Origin: Vulcanimicrobiota bacterium
GTDB lineage: Bacteria; Vulcanimicrobiota; Vulcanimicrobiia; Eremiobacterales; Eremiobacteraceae
Length of the DNA: 8,950 nt
Reading direction: 5' to 3'
Assembly: GCA_019232725.1 (NCBI GenBank)
Contig: JAFANK010000082.1
Coordinates: forward strand, 1 to 8,950
Shown: positions 1 to 6,185 of the stretch, in pieces
How the letters are laid out: every line of letters starts with the position of its first letter
Position numbering within the stretch: position 1 is the stretch's first letter
Translations under genes and position numbers: made by a program
Notes under the pieces: generated by a model
What the model saw: the letters and a program-made list of their open reading frames with translations, nothing else
What the model was told of the DNA's origin: nothing
Database searches by the model: none

Positions 1-521
1 CGAGCCCTGTGCAGCCGAGAACGGACCGTTCCTATGGAGCACGCGAGGACATCAGCGATCTCTTGGTACGAGCGTTCTTCCACGTCAGCGAGGACCACGA
101 CCGCGCGCTGATCGGGCGTCAGCTGGCGCAACGCGTTTTCGACGGGCGAGCTGAGCTGCTTTTCGTGGATGGCGCTGATCGGGTCGTGCCGCAGCGAGTC
201 TTTGGGGAGCTCCGTCGGCATGTTGTCGTCGGGAAGTTCTTGCATGAAGACACCCTTGCGTTTGCGCAGTTGGTCTCGATGCAGGTTCGTGACGATGCGG
301 TAGATCCAGGAAAGGAAGGACGTGCCCGGCTGGAAGGAGCGCCAAGCACGGAACACGCGAAGGAAGGCCTCTTGAGTCAGATCTCGAGCGTCGGCTTCGT
401 TGCCCGCGAGACGGTAAGCATAATTGTACGTCTGCTTACCATACGTCTCCATGGCATGCTCGAGAAATGCCGATTGCTCTTGGGTCGGCGGCTCGTCAGG
501 ACGCCGTGGCCGGGCAGTCAC
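1..521 (-). CDS. ECF-family RNA polymerase sigma factor (3' end cut by window edge)
   Basis: This is a sigma-70 family, extracytoplasmic-function-type sigma factor that would direct RNA polymerase to a small set of promoters. The 173 visible residues show both required domains. Region 2 spans about residues 19-88, with DLTQEAFLRVF at 47-57 and FLSWIYRIVTNLHRD at 69-83, followed by a basic RKRK. Region 4 spans about 124-173, with LTPDQRAVVVL at 134-144 and the helix-turn-helix YQEIADVLACSIGTVRSRL at 152-170. The GTG start at 521 is well bounded: a TGA stop lies directly upstream in frame, and the next possible start (Met24) would cut into region 2. No clear Shine-Dalgarno sequence is seen. Judged by usual ECF length, only about 10-25 C-terminal residues are missing. 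An anti-sigma gene often follows such genes, but it would lie outside the window. The regulon cannot be told from sequence. Confidence 0.93.
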   Translation of the reverse strand, partial: MTARPRRPDEPPTQEQSAFLEHAMETYGKQTYNYAYRLAGNEADARDLTQEAFLRVFRAWRSFQPGTSFLSWIYRIVTNLHRDQLRKRKGVFMQELPDDNMPTELPKDSLRHDPISAIHEKQLSSPVENALRQLTPDQRAVVVLADVEERSYQEIADVLACSIGTVRSRLHRA

Positions 522-574
522 TCAAAACGGCTTTGGAGGGCTCACTTGCAATCCCTTTGGACGACACAGCACTC

Positions 575-1405
575 GTGAACGTCGACTTCCATCTTCATAC
601 GACTGAATCCGACGGCAAACTGTCGCCCGCCGAGCTCGCGCGCGCAGTTGCGGCCGCAGGCTTGGATCGTTTCGCGGTCGCCGACCACGACACGCTCGCC
701 GTTTACGAGCGTCATACTGCTGCGTTTGCGTCCATGCGTGCGCGCATGGTGACGGGTGTCGAGGTGAGCACGAACACGGGCGAGCGCGAAGTCCACATCC
801 TCGGCTACGGCGTTCCTCCCGATGCGCCGTCGCTGCACGAGATCCTGTGCGACCGCACTGCCGTGCGGCGTGGCCGCGCGGAGCGCATCGTCGAGCTTTT
901 GCGCAAGGCAGGTGTCCCCATCACGATGGATGACGTGGGTCGTCAGGCCGGCAACGGAATGATCGGCAGACCGCACATCGCGCGGGCGCTTGTGGACGTG
1001 AAAGCCGCGCGCGACATCTCCGACGCGTTTGACCGGTACCTCGGGTCGGGTTGCGCCGCCTACGTACCATCATCGGCGACCACCCCCGCGCAAGCGATTC
1101 GTGCCATCAATGACAGCGGTGGCGTCTCGGTGCTCGCGCACCCGACGCGCAACAATGCCGAAGAGCTGCTCGACGATCTCGTGCGCGCGGGGCTCATGGG
1201 GATCGAGGCCTACTCGCCGAGCCACACCGAGCACGACACCGAACGCCTTCGCATCCTGGCGCGAAAGGTGGGTCTAGTGATGAGCGCCGGAACCGATTTC
1301 CACGCGCCGACAGAAGCAAACCCGCGACCGGGTGTCGACGTTCCCGCCGAAGACCTCGCAGGGTTTCTCAAGCTGATCGACGCGGCGCCGTCACGGCAAC
1401 GATAG
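575..1405 (+). CDS. PHP-domain metal-dependent phosphoesterase (YciV / RNase AM type)
   Basis: A 276-residue PHP-domain protein. Relatives of this type (E. coli YciV/RNase AM, TrpH) remove phosphate from nucleoside 3',5'-bisphosphates and trim RNA 5' ends. The likely metal ligands are all present: HLH at 6-8, Asp13 in ESDG, ADHD at 36-39, Glu63 in GVE, His74, His134 in RPHIA, His189 in LAHP, and Asp241/His243 in GTDFH. Length matches the family. I chose the GTG at 575 because the catalytic core begins four residues later. In-frame alternatives are TTG 557, which sits 16 bases after a GGAGGG at 535-540, and ATG 467, which would overlap the divergent sigma gene. The start is therefore uncertain by some residues. 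It is transcribed away from the sigma factor across a 53-base gap and converges on the VOC gene. The exact substrate is inferred from family only. Confidence 0.9.
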   Translation: MNVDFHLHTTESDGKLSPAELARAVAAAGLDRFAVADHDTLAVYERHTAAFASMRARMVTGVEVSTNTGEREVHILGYGVPPDAPSLHEILCDRTAVRRGRAERIVELLRKAGVPITMDDVGRQAGNGMIGRPHIARALVDVKAARDISDAFDRYLGSGCAAYVPSSATTPAQAIRAINDSGGVSVLAHPTRNNAEELLDDLVRAGLMGIEAYSPSHTEHDTERLRILARKVGLVMSAGTDFHAPTEANPRPGVDVPAEDLAGFLKLIDAAPSRQR

Positions 1406-1436
1406 GTCGAGGCTCTCGTCAGGCCGCTTTAGGCCA

Positions 1437-1853
1437 TCACTTCGGCGTCGTAAACGACAGGCCGGCCTTTTGCACTTCTTGATACGGTAAAAGCCATACG
1501 AGCGATTCGTCATGCAGGTCCACGACTTGGATATGGTTGCCGAACGGGTCGTGGAAATCGCACCGGAAACCCGGGTGCAGCTTGATGCCGTATTTCTTGG
1601 TCAGTTTATCGCGTACGTCTGCGAGCTGCTGTTCGTCACGGACGATGAGTCCGAAGTGCCGCACACGGTCCGGATCTTTGTCTTTGACTTCGAACATCGC
1701 AAGAAATTGATGTTCGCCGATCTGGAAGAACGCGTCGCCCTCTCCCTCATCCAGTTTCTTCAGGTTGAAAACATCCTGATAAAATGCCACTGCCTTGTCG
1801 ATGTCGTCAACCTCGATGGCGACGTGATTGATGCCATACACCCGCACGCTCAC
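1437..1853 (-). CDS. VOC-family (glyoxalase/bleomycin-resistance/dioxygenase fold) protein
   Basis: A 138-residue single-domain vicinal oxygen chelate protein. The paired beta-alpha-beta-beta-beta modules begin at about residue 6 (YGINHVAIEVDDIDKAVAFY) and about residue 64 (VRHFGLIV). Candidate metal ligands are His10, Gln49 (with Glu47/His48 near), His66 and Gln109 in the DPFGNHIQVVDL stretch. The last position is often Glu in glyoxalases, so Gln makes the exact chemistry uncertain. About 25 residues follow the second module and end in a polar tail. The GTG start at 1853 is backed by a strong Shine-Dalgarno sequence seven bases upstream. The gene lies 35 bases after folD on the same strand and is probably the last gene of the fchA-folD unit. 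VOC proteins include lyases, isomerases, dioxygenases and resistance proteins, and the substrate here cannot be named. Confidence 0.88.
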   Translation of the reverse strand: MSVRVYGINHVAIEVDDIDKAVAFYQDVFNLKKLDEGEGDAFFQIGEHQFLAMFEVKDKDPDRVRHFGLIVRDEQQLADVRDKLTKKYGIKLHPGFRCDFHDPFGNHIQVVDLHDESLVWLLPYQEVQKAGLSFTTPK

Positions 1854-1860
1854 TGCTTGG

Positions 1861-1868
1861 TTCCTCCT
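1861..1868 (-). promoter_or_regulatory. Strong Shine-Dalgarno of the VOC gene
   Basis: Read on the minus strand this is AGGAGGAA, ending seven bases before the GTG at 1853. It settles the non-ATG start of the VOC gene. It is also one of the strongest ribosome sites in the window, so this gene can be translated independently of folD. Confidence 0.8.
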
Positions 1869-1888
1869 CGCCTCTTGCCGCCGCGCGG

Positions 1889-2740
1889 TTAACGGGATCG
1901 CTCGGCCGCCTCGACCACGCTTCGCAGCAGCACCGCCGTCGTGACCGGCCCGACGCCGCCCGGCACCGGTGTCAACAGTCGCGCGATGGCGGCCACCGCG
2001 TCATGGTCGACGTCGCCGACGAAATGCCCGTCGATGAAATTCGTACCCACGTCGATGACCGTCGCACCCGGTTTGACCATCTCCGCGGTGACAAAGCGCG
2101 GGTGGCCGACAGCAGCCACCAGGATCTCGCCCTCGCGCGCGATCGCAGGCAAGCCCTTGGTGTGCGAATGGCAGATGGTGACCGTCGCATTGGCGGCGGT
2201 CAGCAATAGTGCAACGGGGCGGCCGACGACTGCCGAGCGCCCAAGCACCACGGCACGTGCGCCGTCGAGCGGTCCGACCTGAGGTTGGCGCAGCAACTCC
2301 ATCACGGCCGCCGCCGTCGCCGGAACGAAGAAGGTCTCACCCGCGACGAGCAGACCTTGGTTATAGGGATGTGCACCATCCACGTCCTTACGTGGATCGA
2401 TCTCTTCGGCGATGCGCTCGGCATCGAGATGCGCCGGTAGCGGGCGCTGCACCATGATCGCTTGGATTTGTTTGTCATCGACCGCTTCAGCAACGGCGAC
2501 GACGACATCGTTGGTTGATGCTTCGCTTGGCAGCTGGCGGATATCGATCTGCACGCCGAGCGGAGCCGCGCTCTTGGCGATCTGTTCGGCGTACAACCGG
2601 CCCGGCTCGTCACCCTCGAGTAGGACGATCGCGCAACGCGGGATGACGTTACGCTCGCGCAACCTATCGACGCGGCCCTTCACCTCTTCGCGCACGGCTT
2701 TGGCGATCGCGCGTCCGTCCAGCACTTGGGCTTGGCTCAC
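1889..2740 (-). CDS. folD: FolD-type methylenetetrahydrofolate dehydrogenase, cyclohydrolase lysine replaced
   Basis: A 283-residue FolD homologue, normal length. FolD oxidises 5,10-methylene-tetrahydrofolate (THF) to methenyl-THF and usually hydrolyses that to 10-formyl-THF, in the cytoplasm. Conserved parts seen: Tyr50, VQRPLP (Gln98), KDVDG (Asp121), the NADP-binding LGRSAVVGRP (166-175), CHSHT, DVGTN, and TPVPGGVGP near the C-terminus. The active-site segment is odd. It reads EPGRLYAEQIAK, one residue shorter than the usual DPAS..Y...K, and the residue four after the Tyr is Ile54 where E. coli has the cyclohydrolase lysine, Lys54. The downstream PCTP motif has become PATA (140-143). The dehydrogenase should remain, but cyclohydrolase activity is doubtful. 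The GTG start at 2740 lies one base after the fchA stop (TGA-C-GTG), so translation is probably coupled. Family assignment is firm; the loss of activity is inference. Confidence 0.95.
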   Translation of the reverse strand: MSQAQVLDGRAIAKAVREEVKGRVDRLRERNVIPRCAIVLLEGDEPGRLYAEQIAKSAAPLGVQIDIRQLPSEASTNDVVVAVAEAVDDKQIQAIMVQRPLPAHLDAERIAEEIDPRKDVDGAHPYNQGLLVAGETFFVPATAAAVMELLRQPQVGPLDGARAVVLGRSAVVGRPVALLLTAANATVTICHSHTKGLPAIAREGEILVAAVGHPRFVTAEMVKPGATVIDVGTNFIDGHFVGDVDHDAVAAIARLLTPVPGGVGPVTTAVLLRSVVEAAERSR

Positions 2741-2741
2741 G

Positions 2742-3374
2742 TCAGTCTTCCGCTTTCGCGCCCAGCTTGCCTGAGATCACTTCGGCCAAAAGATTGACTT
2801 GTGCGAGTTGCGCGTGCATCCGATTGAGCAGCGCTTCCGCCCGCGCGCGATCTTTCAAGGAGGCGGCATTGATCTCGACGTTGAGCGCAGCCCCTTGCGC
2901 CGCCGACCGAGCGCATAACGTGGCACATCCGATATCGCTTAGCACGTTGGGGTTGCCGATGTCGGCCAATGTCAGCGCAAGGCCGCACGTCTTGGACGAT
3001 GCCTCGAGCACGCGCAAGGGGGGCTCGATCGCTCCCGTCAACGCCGCCTGGATGCTCGTGCTGCGCGCAGCCTTTTGCGCGTCGTCTGCTTTGGGCAGCC
3101 GGTAGGCGTCGCTCACGCGGTCGAACGAGGCTGCGTCGGCGTCGATGAGCGCGAGCAGTTCATCGGTGAGGCTCTGCGCAGTCGCAGCCAGCGCCGTGCA
3201 ACGAGCTGCTACATCTCCGTGCTTGGGTGAGTTCGCCGTGAGCAGCGCGACCATGCGCACGAGCGCCGCGCCGAACGCACCAACCGCAGCCGACACGCTG
3301 CCGCCGCCGGGGGTGGGATCGGCGGATGCGAGCTTGCGAGTAAATGCGTCCATCGACAGCGTGCTGAGCGACAC
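2742..3374 (-). CDS. fchA: Methenyltetrahydrofolate cyclohydrolase (cyclodeaminase/cyclohydrolase family)
   Basis: A 210-residue protein of the family that holds FchA of acetogens and methylotrophs and the cyclodeaminase half of FTCD. FchA hydrolyses 5,10-methenyl-THF to 10-formyl-THF. Hallmarks: FTRKLASADPTPGGGS at 11-26, the helix LIDADAASFDRV at 76-87, LPK at 93-95, and NPNVLSDIG at 141-149 followed by GAALNVEIN. The fold is mostly helical, with no signal peptide. An ATG 21 bases upstream (3395) is possible, but the GTG at 3374 has AGGAG six bases before it and places the PGGGS motif where relatives have it. First gene of a minus-strand unit, one base before folD. A formimino-THF cyclodeaminase role cannot be excluded, but no histidine-degradation genes are near, whereas the folD partner is. 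Cyclohydrolase is the better call. Confidence 0.88.
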   Translation of the reverse strand: MSLSTLSMDAFTRKLASADPTPGGGSVSAAVGAFGAALVRMVALLTANSPKHGDVAARCTALAATAQSLTDELLALIDADAASFDRVSDAYRLPKADDAQKAARSTSIQAALTGAIEPPLRVLEASSKTCGLALTLADIGNPNVLSDIGCATLCARSAAQGAALNVEINAASLKDRARAEALLNRMHAQLAQVNLLAEVISGKLGAKAED

Positions 3375-3379
3375 AAAAG

Positions 3380-3384
3380 CTCCT
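3380..3384 (-). promoter_or_regulatory. Shine-Dalgarno that favours the GTG start of fchA
   Basis: Read on the minus strand, AGGAG lies five bases before GTG 3374. The competing ATG at 3395 has no comparable purine-rich site, so the shorter protein is preferred. Confidence 0.6.
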
Positions 3385-3596
3385 ACAAGCTTCATATCTC
3401 GGGTGGAAAGCGAGCTTTAAAGACGGCATCAGGCCGTTTAGCGTGCCCCGCTTTGAGGTCCTCTCCATATGCGCGCTTCTCAAGCGTCGCGCAAACGTCG
3501 CAGACCGCGCCTCGCGAAGCCAGGAGTCTAAAAACAGCCGGCCTAAAGTCGGCAAGTCTTCCCCCACGGTACCATGCTCGACCGATGTCTATCCCC

Positions 3597-3603
3597 GGAG
3601 GAA
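3597..3603 (+). promoter_or_regulatory. Shine-Dalgarno that decides the TTG start of ahcY
   Basis: GGAGGAA sits six bases before the TTG at 3610, ideal spacing. The in-frame ATG at 3574 lies upstream of this site and has no purine-rich site of its own, and no in-frame ATG lies near the expected N-terminus. Confidence 0.82.
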
Positions 3604-3609
3604 CCAGCA

Positions 3610-4893
3610 TTGTCTACCCAGCTTGGAACGAAGGCGAAGTTCGACGTCAAGGATACAGGGCTCGCGGCAGAAGGCAGACGCCGTGTGGCGTGGGCCGGCC
3701 AGAGCATGCCCGTGCTGCACGCGATCGCGCAGCGCTTCGCCAAGGAACGACCGCTTGCTGGCCTTCGTGTTGGGGCATGTCTGCACGTCACGACGGAAAC
3801 TGCGAATCTCATGATCGCTCTTGCCGCCGGCGGCGCAGAGATATGGTTGTGCGCGAGCAACCCGCTCTCGACGCAAGACGACGTGGCAGCGACCCTGGCC
3901 GTCGACCACAAGATGAACGTCTTCGCTATCAAGGGTGTCGATAGCGCGCGCTACTACGGGCACATCGAAGAAGTCATCAAAGGCAATCCGCAGTTCACGA
4001 TGGACGACGGATGCGATCTCGTGACCACGCTTGTGACGAAGTTCAAGGACAAGCTGCCCGCGGTGAAAGGCGGCACCGAAGAGACGACGACCGGCGTCAT
4101 CCGGTTGCGCAGCATGGAAAAAGAGCGCGTCATCGCCTATCCGATCATCGCGGTGAACGATGCGCTCACCAAGCATCTCTTCGACAACCGCTACGGCACA
4201 GGTCAGTCCACCATTGATGGCATCATCCGGGCCACCAACGTGTTGTTCGCCGGCAAGACGGTGGTCGTCGCGGGCTATGGTTGGTGCGGGCGGGGCATCG
4301 CCCAGCGCGCCCGGGGCCTCGGTGCGCAAGTGATCGTGACCGAGATAAATCCGACCAAAGCGCTCGAAGCGGCGATGGATGGGTACGGCGTCATGCCGAT
4401 GGCAGAAGCCGCGCGGCGCGGCGACATCTTCATCACGGTGACCGGCAATGCCAAAGTGCTCCGTGAGGAACATTTTTTGGCGATGAAGAGCTGCGCGCTC
4501 GTCGCCAACAGCGGTCACTTCAACGTCGAGATCGATATCGAAGCGCTCGAGCGTTTGGCGGAGGGCGAAAAGTCCCGGCCGCGCGAGTTCGTAGAGCAAT
4601 ATCGCCTGGGCGACGACCGGACCATCAGCCTGCTGGGCGAGGGCCGGCTCATCAACTTAGCAGCCGCCGAAGGCCATCCCGCAGCAGTCATGGACATGTC
4701 GTTTGCCAACCAAGCGTTGTCGGCGGAGTATCTCATCGGCAAACGTGGAACTTTAAGTCCAGGCGTCTATCCCGTGCCCATCGAGATCGATGAAGAGATC
4801 GCGCGGCTCAAGCTGGCGGCGCTGGGCGTGAGCATCGACACGCTCACACCGGAGCAACAGCAATACCTGGCATCGTGGAACGAAGGGACTTAG
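3610..4893 (+). CDS. ahcY: S-adenosylhomocysteinase, short archaeal/Thermotoga-like form
   Basis: A 427-residue cytoplasmic enzyme that splits S-adenosylhomocysteine into adenosine and homocysteine with bound NAD, relieving product inhibition of methyltransferases. Seen: CLHVTTETANL with His59; the DDGCDLVTTL aspartate; EETTTGVIRL; NDALTKHLFDNRYGTGQS, holding the Lys, Asp and Asn of the active site; the NAD-binding GYGWCGRG; and SGHFNVEID with its conserved His. It ends in YLASWNEGT and lacks the C-terminal K.DHYRY-type tail of the long eukaryote/E. coli-neighbour form, as in archaeal and Thermotoga-like enzymes. The start is TTG at 3610 on the strength of GGAGGAA six bases before it; ATG 3574 would add 12 residues with no homology. 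The metK start lies five bases past the stop, so the two genes make an obvious SAM-cycle operon. Confidence 0.96.
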   Translation: MSTQLGTKAKFDVKDTGLAAEGRRRVAWAGQSMPVLHAIAQRFAKERPLAGLRVGACLHVTTETANLMIALAAGGAEIWLCASNPLSTQDDVAATLAVDHKMNVFAIKGVDSARYYGHIEEVIKGNPQFTMDDGCDLVTTLVTKFKDKLPAVKGGTEETTTGVIRLRSMEKERVIAYPIIAVNDALTKHLFDNRYGTGQSTIDGIIRATNVLFAGKTVVVAGYGWCGRGIAQRARGLGAQVIVTEINPTKALEAAMDGYGVMPMAEAARRGDIFITVTGNAKVLREEHFLAMKSCALVANSGHFNVEIDIEALERLAEGEKSRPREFVEQYRLGDDRTISLLGEGRLINLAAAEGHPAAVMDMSFANQALSAEYLIGKRGTLSPGVYPVPIEIDEEIARLKLAALGVSIDTLTPEQQQYLASWNEGT

Positions 4894-4898
4894 AAGCG

Positions 4899-6137
4899 AT
4901 GGCGAAGTTCAAGAAACTGTTCACCTCGGAGAGCGTCACGGAAGGCCACCCCGATAAGGTTGCGGACCAGATCTCCGACGCCGTTCTCGATGCGATCATG
5001 GCCCAGGACCCTAACGGCCGCGTGGCGGTCGAGACCTTCGTCATCACGGGCCAGGTCCACATCGCCGGTGAGATCAGCACGACCTGTTACGTCGACATCC
5101 CCCGGCTCGTGCGCCAAACGCTGCGCGACATCGGCTATACGCGCGCGAAGTTTGGGTTTGATGCTGACACGTGCGGCATCTCGGTGTCGGTCGATGAACA
5201 GTCCCAAGATATCGCCATGGGCGTCGACAAATCGCTCGAAGTCAAAGAGGGCGAGATCACCGCGAAGGATGAGATCGAAGCCTTGGGCGCAGGCGACCAA
5301 GGCATGATGTTCGGGTTTGCTTGCCGCGAGACCAAAGAGCTCATGCCGCTGCCCATCGTCTTGGCCCATCGGCTCACGCGTACGGTGGCAGCCGCGCGCA
5401 AGAATCACATCATCGAGTATTTGCGGCCCGACGGCAAAGCACAGGTGACGGTCGAGTACGATGGATACAAACCGGTGCGCGTTGACGCCATCGTGGTCTC
5501 GGCGCAGCATGCCGATGGTTATCCCGTCGACGTCATCCGCGAGAACATCATCAGCCACGTCATCGATACGGCCATCGACGGCCACCTGCGCGATAATGAC
5601 ACGCGCATCTTCGTCAACCCGACCGGGCGTTTTGTCATCGGCGGGCCGCTCGGCGATGCAGGCCTCACCGGTCGCAAGATCATCGCCGACACATATGGCG
5701 GCATGGCACGCCATGGCGGCGGTGCGTTCTCGGGTAAGGATCCGACGAAGGTCGACCGTTCCGGTGCGTATGCGGCGCGCTACGTCGCCAAGAACATCGT
5801 CGCGTCGGGACTCGCCGACCGGTGCGAACTGCAAGTCGCATACGCGATCGGCGTCGCCAAGCCCGTCTCCATCTTTGTGGAATGCTTTGGCACGAACCGG
5901 ATAGAGGAAGATCGCATCGCAGAACTCGTCAGTGCGCACTTCGATTTGCGGCCGGGCGCGATCATCCACAAGCTCAGCTTACGCCGGCCGATCTACCGGC
6001 AAGTGGCGGCGTATGGTCACTTCGGCCGTCCGGATCTTGATCTGCCGTGGGAGAAGACCGATATGGCGCTCGTGCTGCGCGAGGCGGCCGGGATCAAGAT
6101 CGATGAGGAGAAGTTCCCGCTTCCCGTCTTCACCTAA
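4899..6137 (+). CDS. metK: Methionine adenosyltransferase (S-adenosylmethionine synthetase)
   Basis: Makes S-adenosylmethionine from methionine and ATP. The 412-residue product shows the whole family pattern: TEGHPDK at 14-20 with catalytic His17 and Asp19, Glu45 in the VAVET segment, GAGDQGMMFG at 130-139, GRK at 258-260, and the glycine-rich loop GGGAFSGKDPTKVDRS at 273-288, which binds ATP phosphates with the conserved Lys and Asp. It is slightly longer than E. coli MetK (384), within the range seen in other bacteria. ATG 4899 gives the standard MetK N-terminus; an in-frame GTG at 4875 would overlap the end of ahcY. AAGGGA at 4883-4888 is a modest ribosome site inside the ahcY tail, which suggests coupling. 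A hairpin follows 10 bases after the stop. Confidence 0.97.
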   Translation: MAKFKKLFTSESVTEGHPDKVADQISDAVLDAIMAQDPNGRVAVETFVITGQVHIAGEISTTCYVDIPRLVRQTLRDIGYTRAKFGFDADTCGISVSVDEQSQDIAMGVDKSLEVKEGEITAKDEIEALGAGDQGMMFGFACRETKELMPLPIVLAHRLTRTVAAARKNHIIEYLRPDGKAQVTVEYDGYKPVRVDAIVVSAQHADGYPVDVIRENIISHVIDTAIDGHLRDNDTRIFVNPTGRFVIGGPLGDAGLTGRKIIADTYGGMARHGGGAFSGKDPTKVDRSGAYAARYVAKNIVASGLADRCELQVAYAIGVAKPVSIFVECFGTNRIEEDRIAELVSAHFDLRPGAIIHKLSLRRPIYRQVAAYGHFGRPDLDLPWEKTDMALVLREAAGIKIDEEKFPLPVFT

Positions 6138-6147
6138 TGTGATGTAG

Positions 6148-6170
6148 AGGCGCCACTTTCAGTGGCGCCT
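6148..6170 (+). terminator. Perfect 10-bp stem-loop between metK and hemE
   Basis: AGGCGCCACT (6148-6157) pairs perfectly with AGTGGCGCCT (6161-6170) across a TTC loop; one more G-U pair is possible. It starts 10 bases past the metK stop and ends 15 bases before the hemE ATG. The following bases, TGAGAACGAG, are not a T-run, so it is not a classic intrinsic terminator. It may attenuate read-through, set an mRNA 3' end, or influence hemE translation. Confidence 0.6.
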
Positions 6171-6185
6171 TGAGAACGAGGCAAT

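Larger units (their letters stand above)
3375..3609. promoter_or_regulatory. Divergent intergenic region between fchA and ahcY
   Basis: These 235 bases separate the divergent fchA-folD-VOC and ahcY-metK units and must hold both promoters. No convincing -35/-10 pair stands out. The minus strand offers TTGCGC, 17 bases, CATATG (about 3465-3493), which is weak. Two small stem-loops are visible. One is at 3471-3490 (CGCTT/AAGCG core with CTC loop, extended three pairs past a bulged T). The other is at 3537-3553 (GCCGG/TCGGC, one G-U pair), just ahead of the ahcY ribosome site. Neither matches a SAM or SAH riboswitch consensus that I can recognise by eye. No convincing gene is seen inside. Confidence 0.55.

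Noticed and set aside
467..574. Longer N-terminus for the PHP protein from ATG 467
   Set aside because: It would overlap the divergent sigma gene by 55 bases and add 36 residues without family resemblance before the HLH motif.
9..578. Long plus-strand open frame of 189 codons opposite the sigma factor
   Set aside because: Its reverse complement reads as a clean ECF sigma factor with both domains; the plus frame has no recognisable motif and is a codon-bias shadow.
1406..1436. Possible terminator between the convergent PHP and VOC genes
   Set aside because: Only a four-pair GGCC/GGCC stem is visible around 1422-1435 with no T-run; too weak to call.
3392..3610. 72-codon minus-strand open frame in the intergenic region whose TGA overlaps an ATG of fchA
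   Set aside because: It covers the divergent promoter region and the ahcY ribosome site, uses rare AGA/AGG and AT-ending codons unlike its neighbours, and resembles no family I know. A small leader gene cannot be fully excluded.
3589..4599. 336-codon minus-strand open frame opposite ahcY
   Set aside because: It lies wholly antisense to a well-conserved S-adenosylhomocysteinase and its translation shows no domain; this is a common artefact in GC-rich genes.
4875..4898. Upstream GTG start for metK
   Set aside because: It overlaps the end of ahcY; ATG 4899 gives the normal MetK N-terminus.
4890..5969. 359-codon minus-strand open frame opposite metK
   Set aside because: Fully antisense to MetK, which carries every family motif; rich in Asp/Arg/Val as expected for a mirrored frame, with no domain seen.
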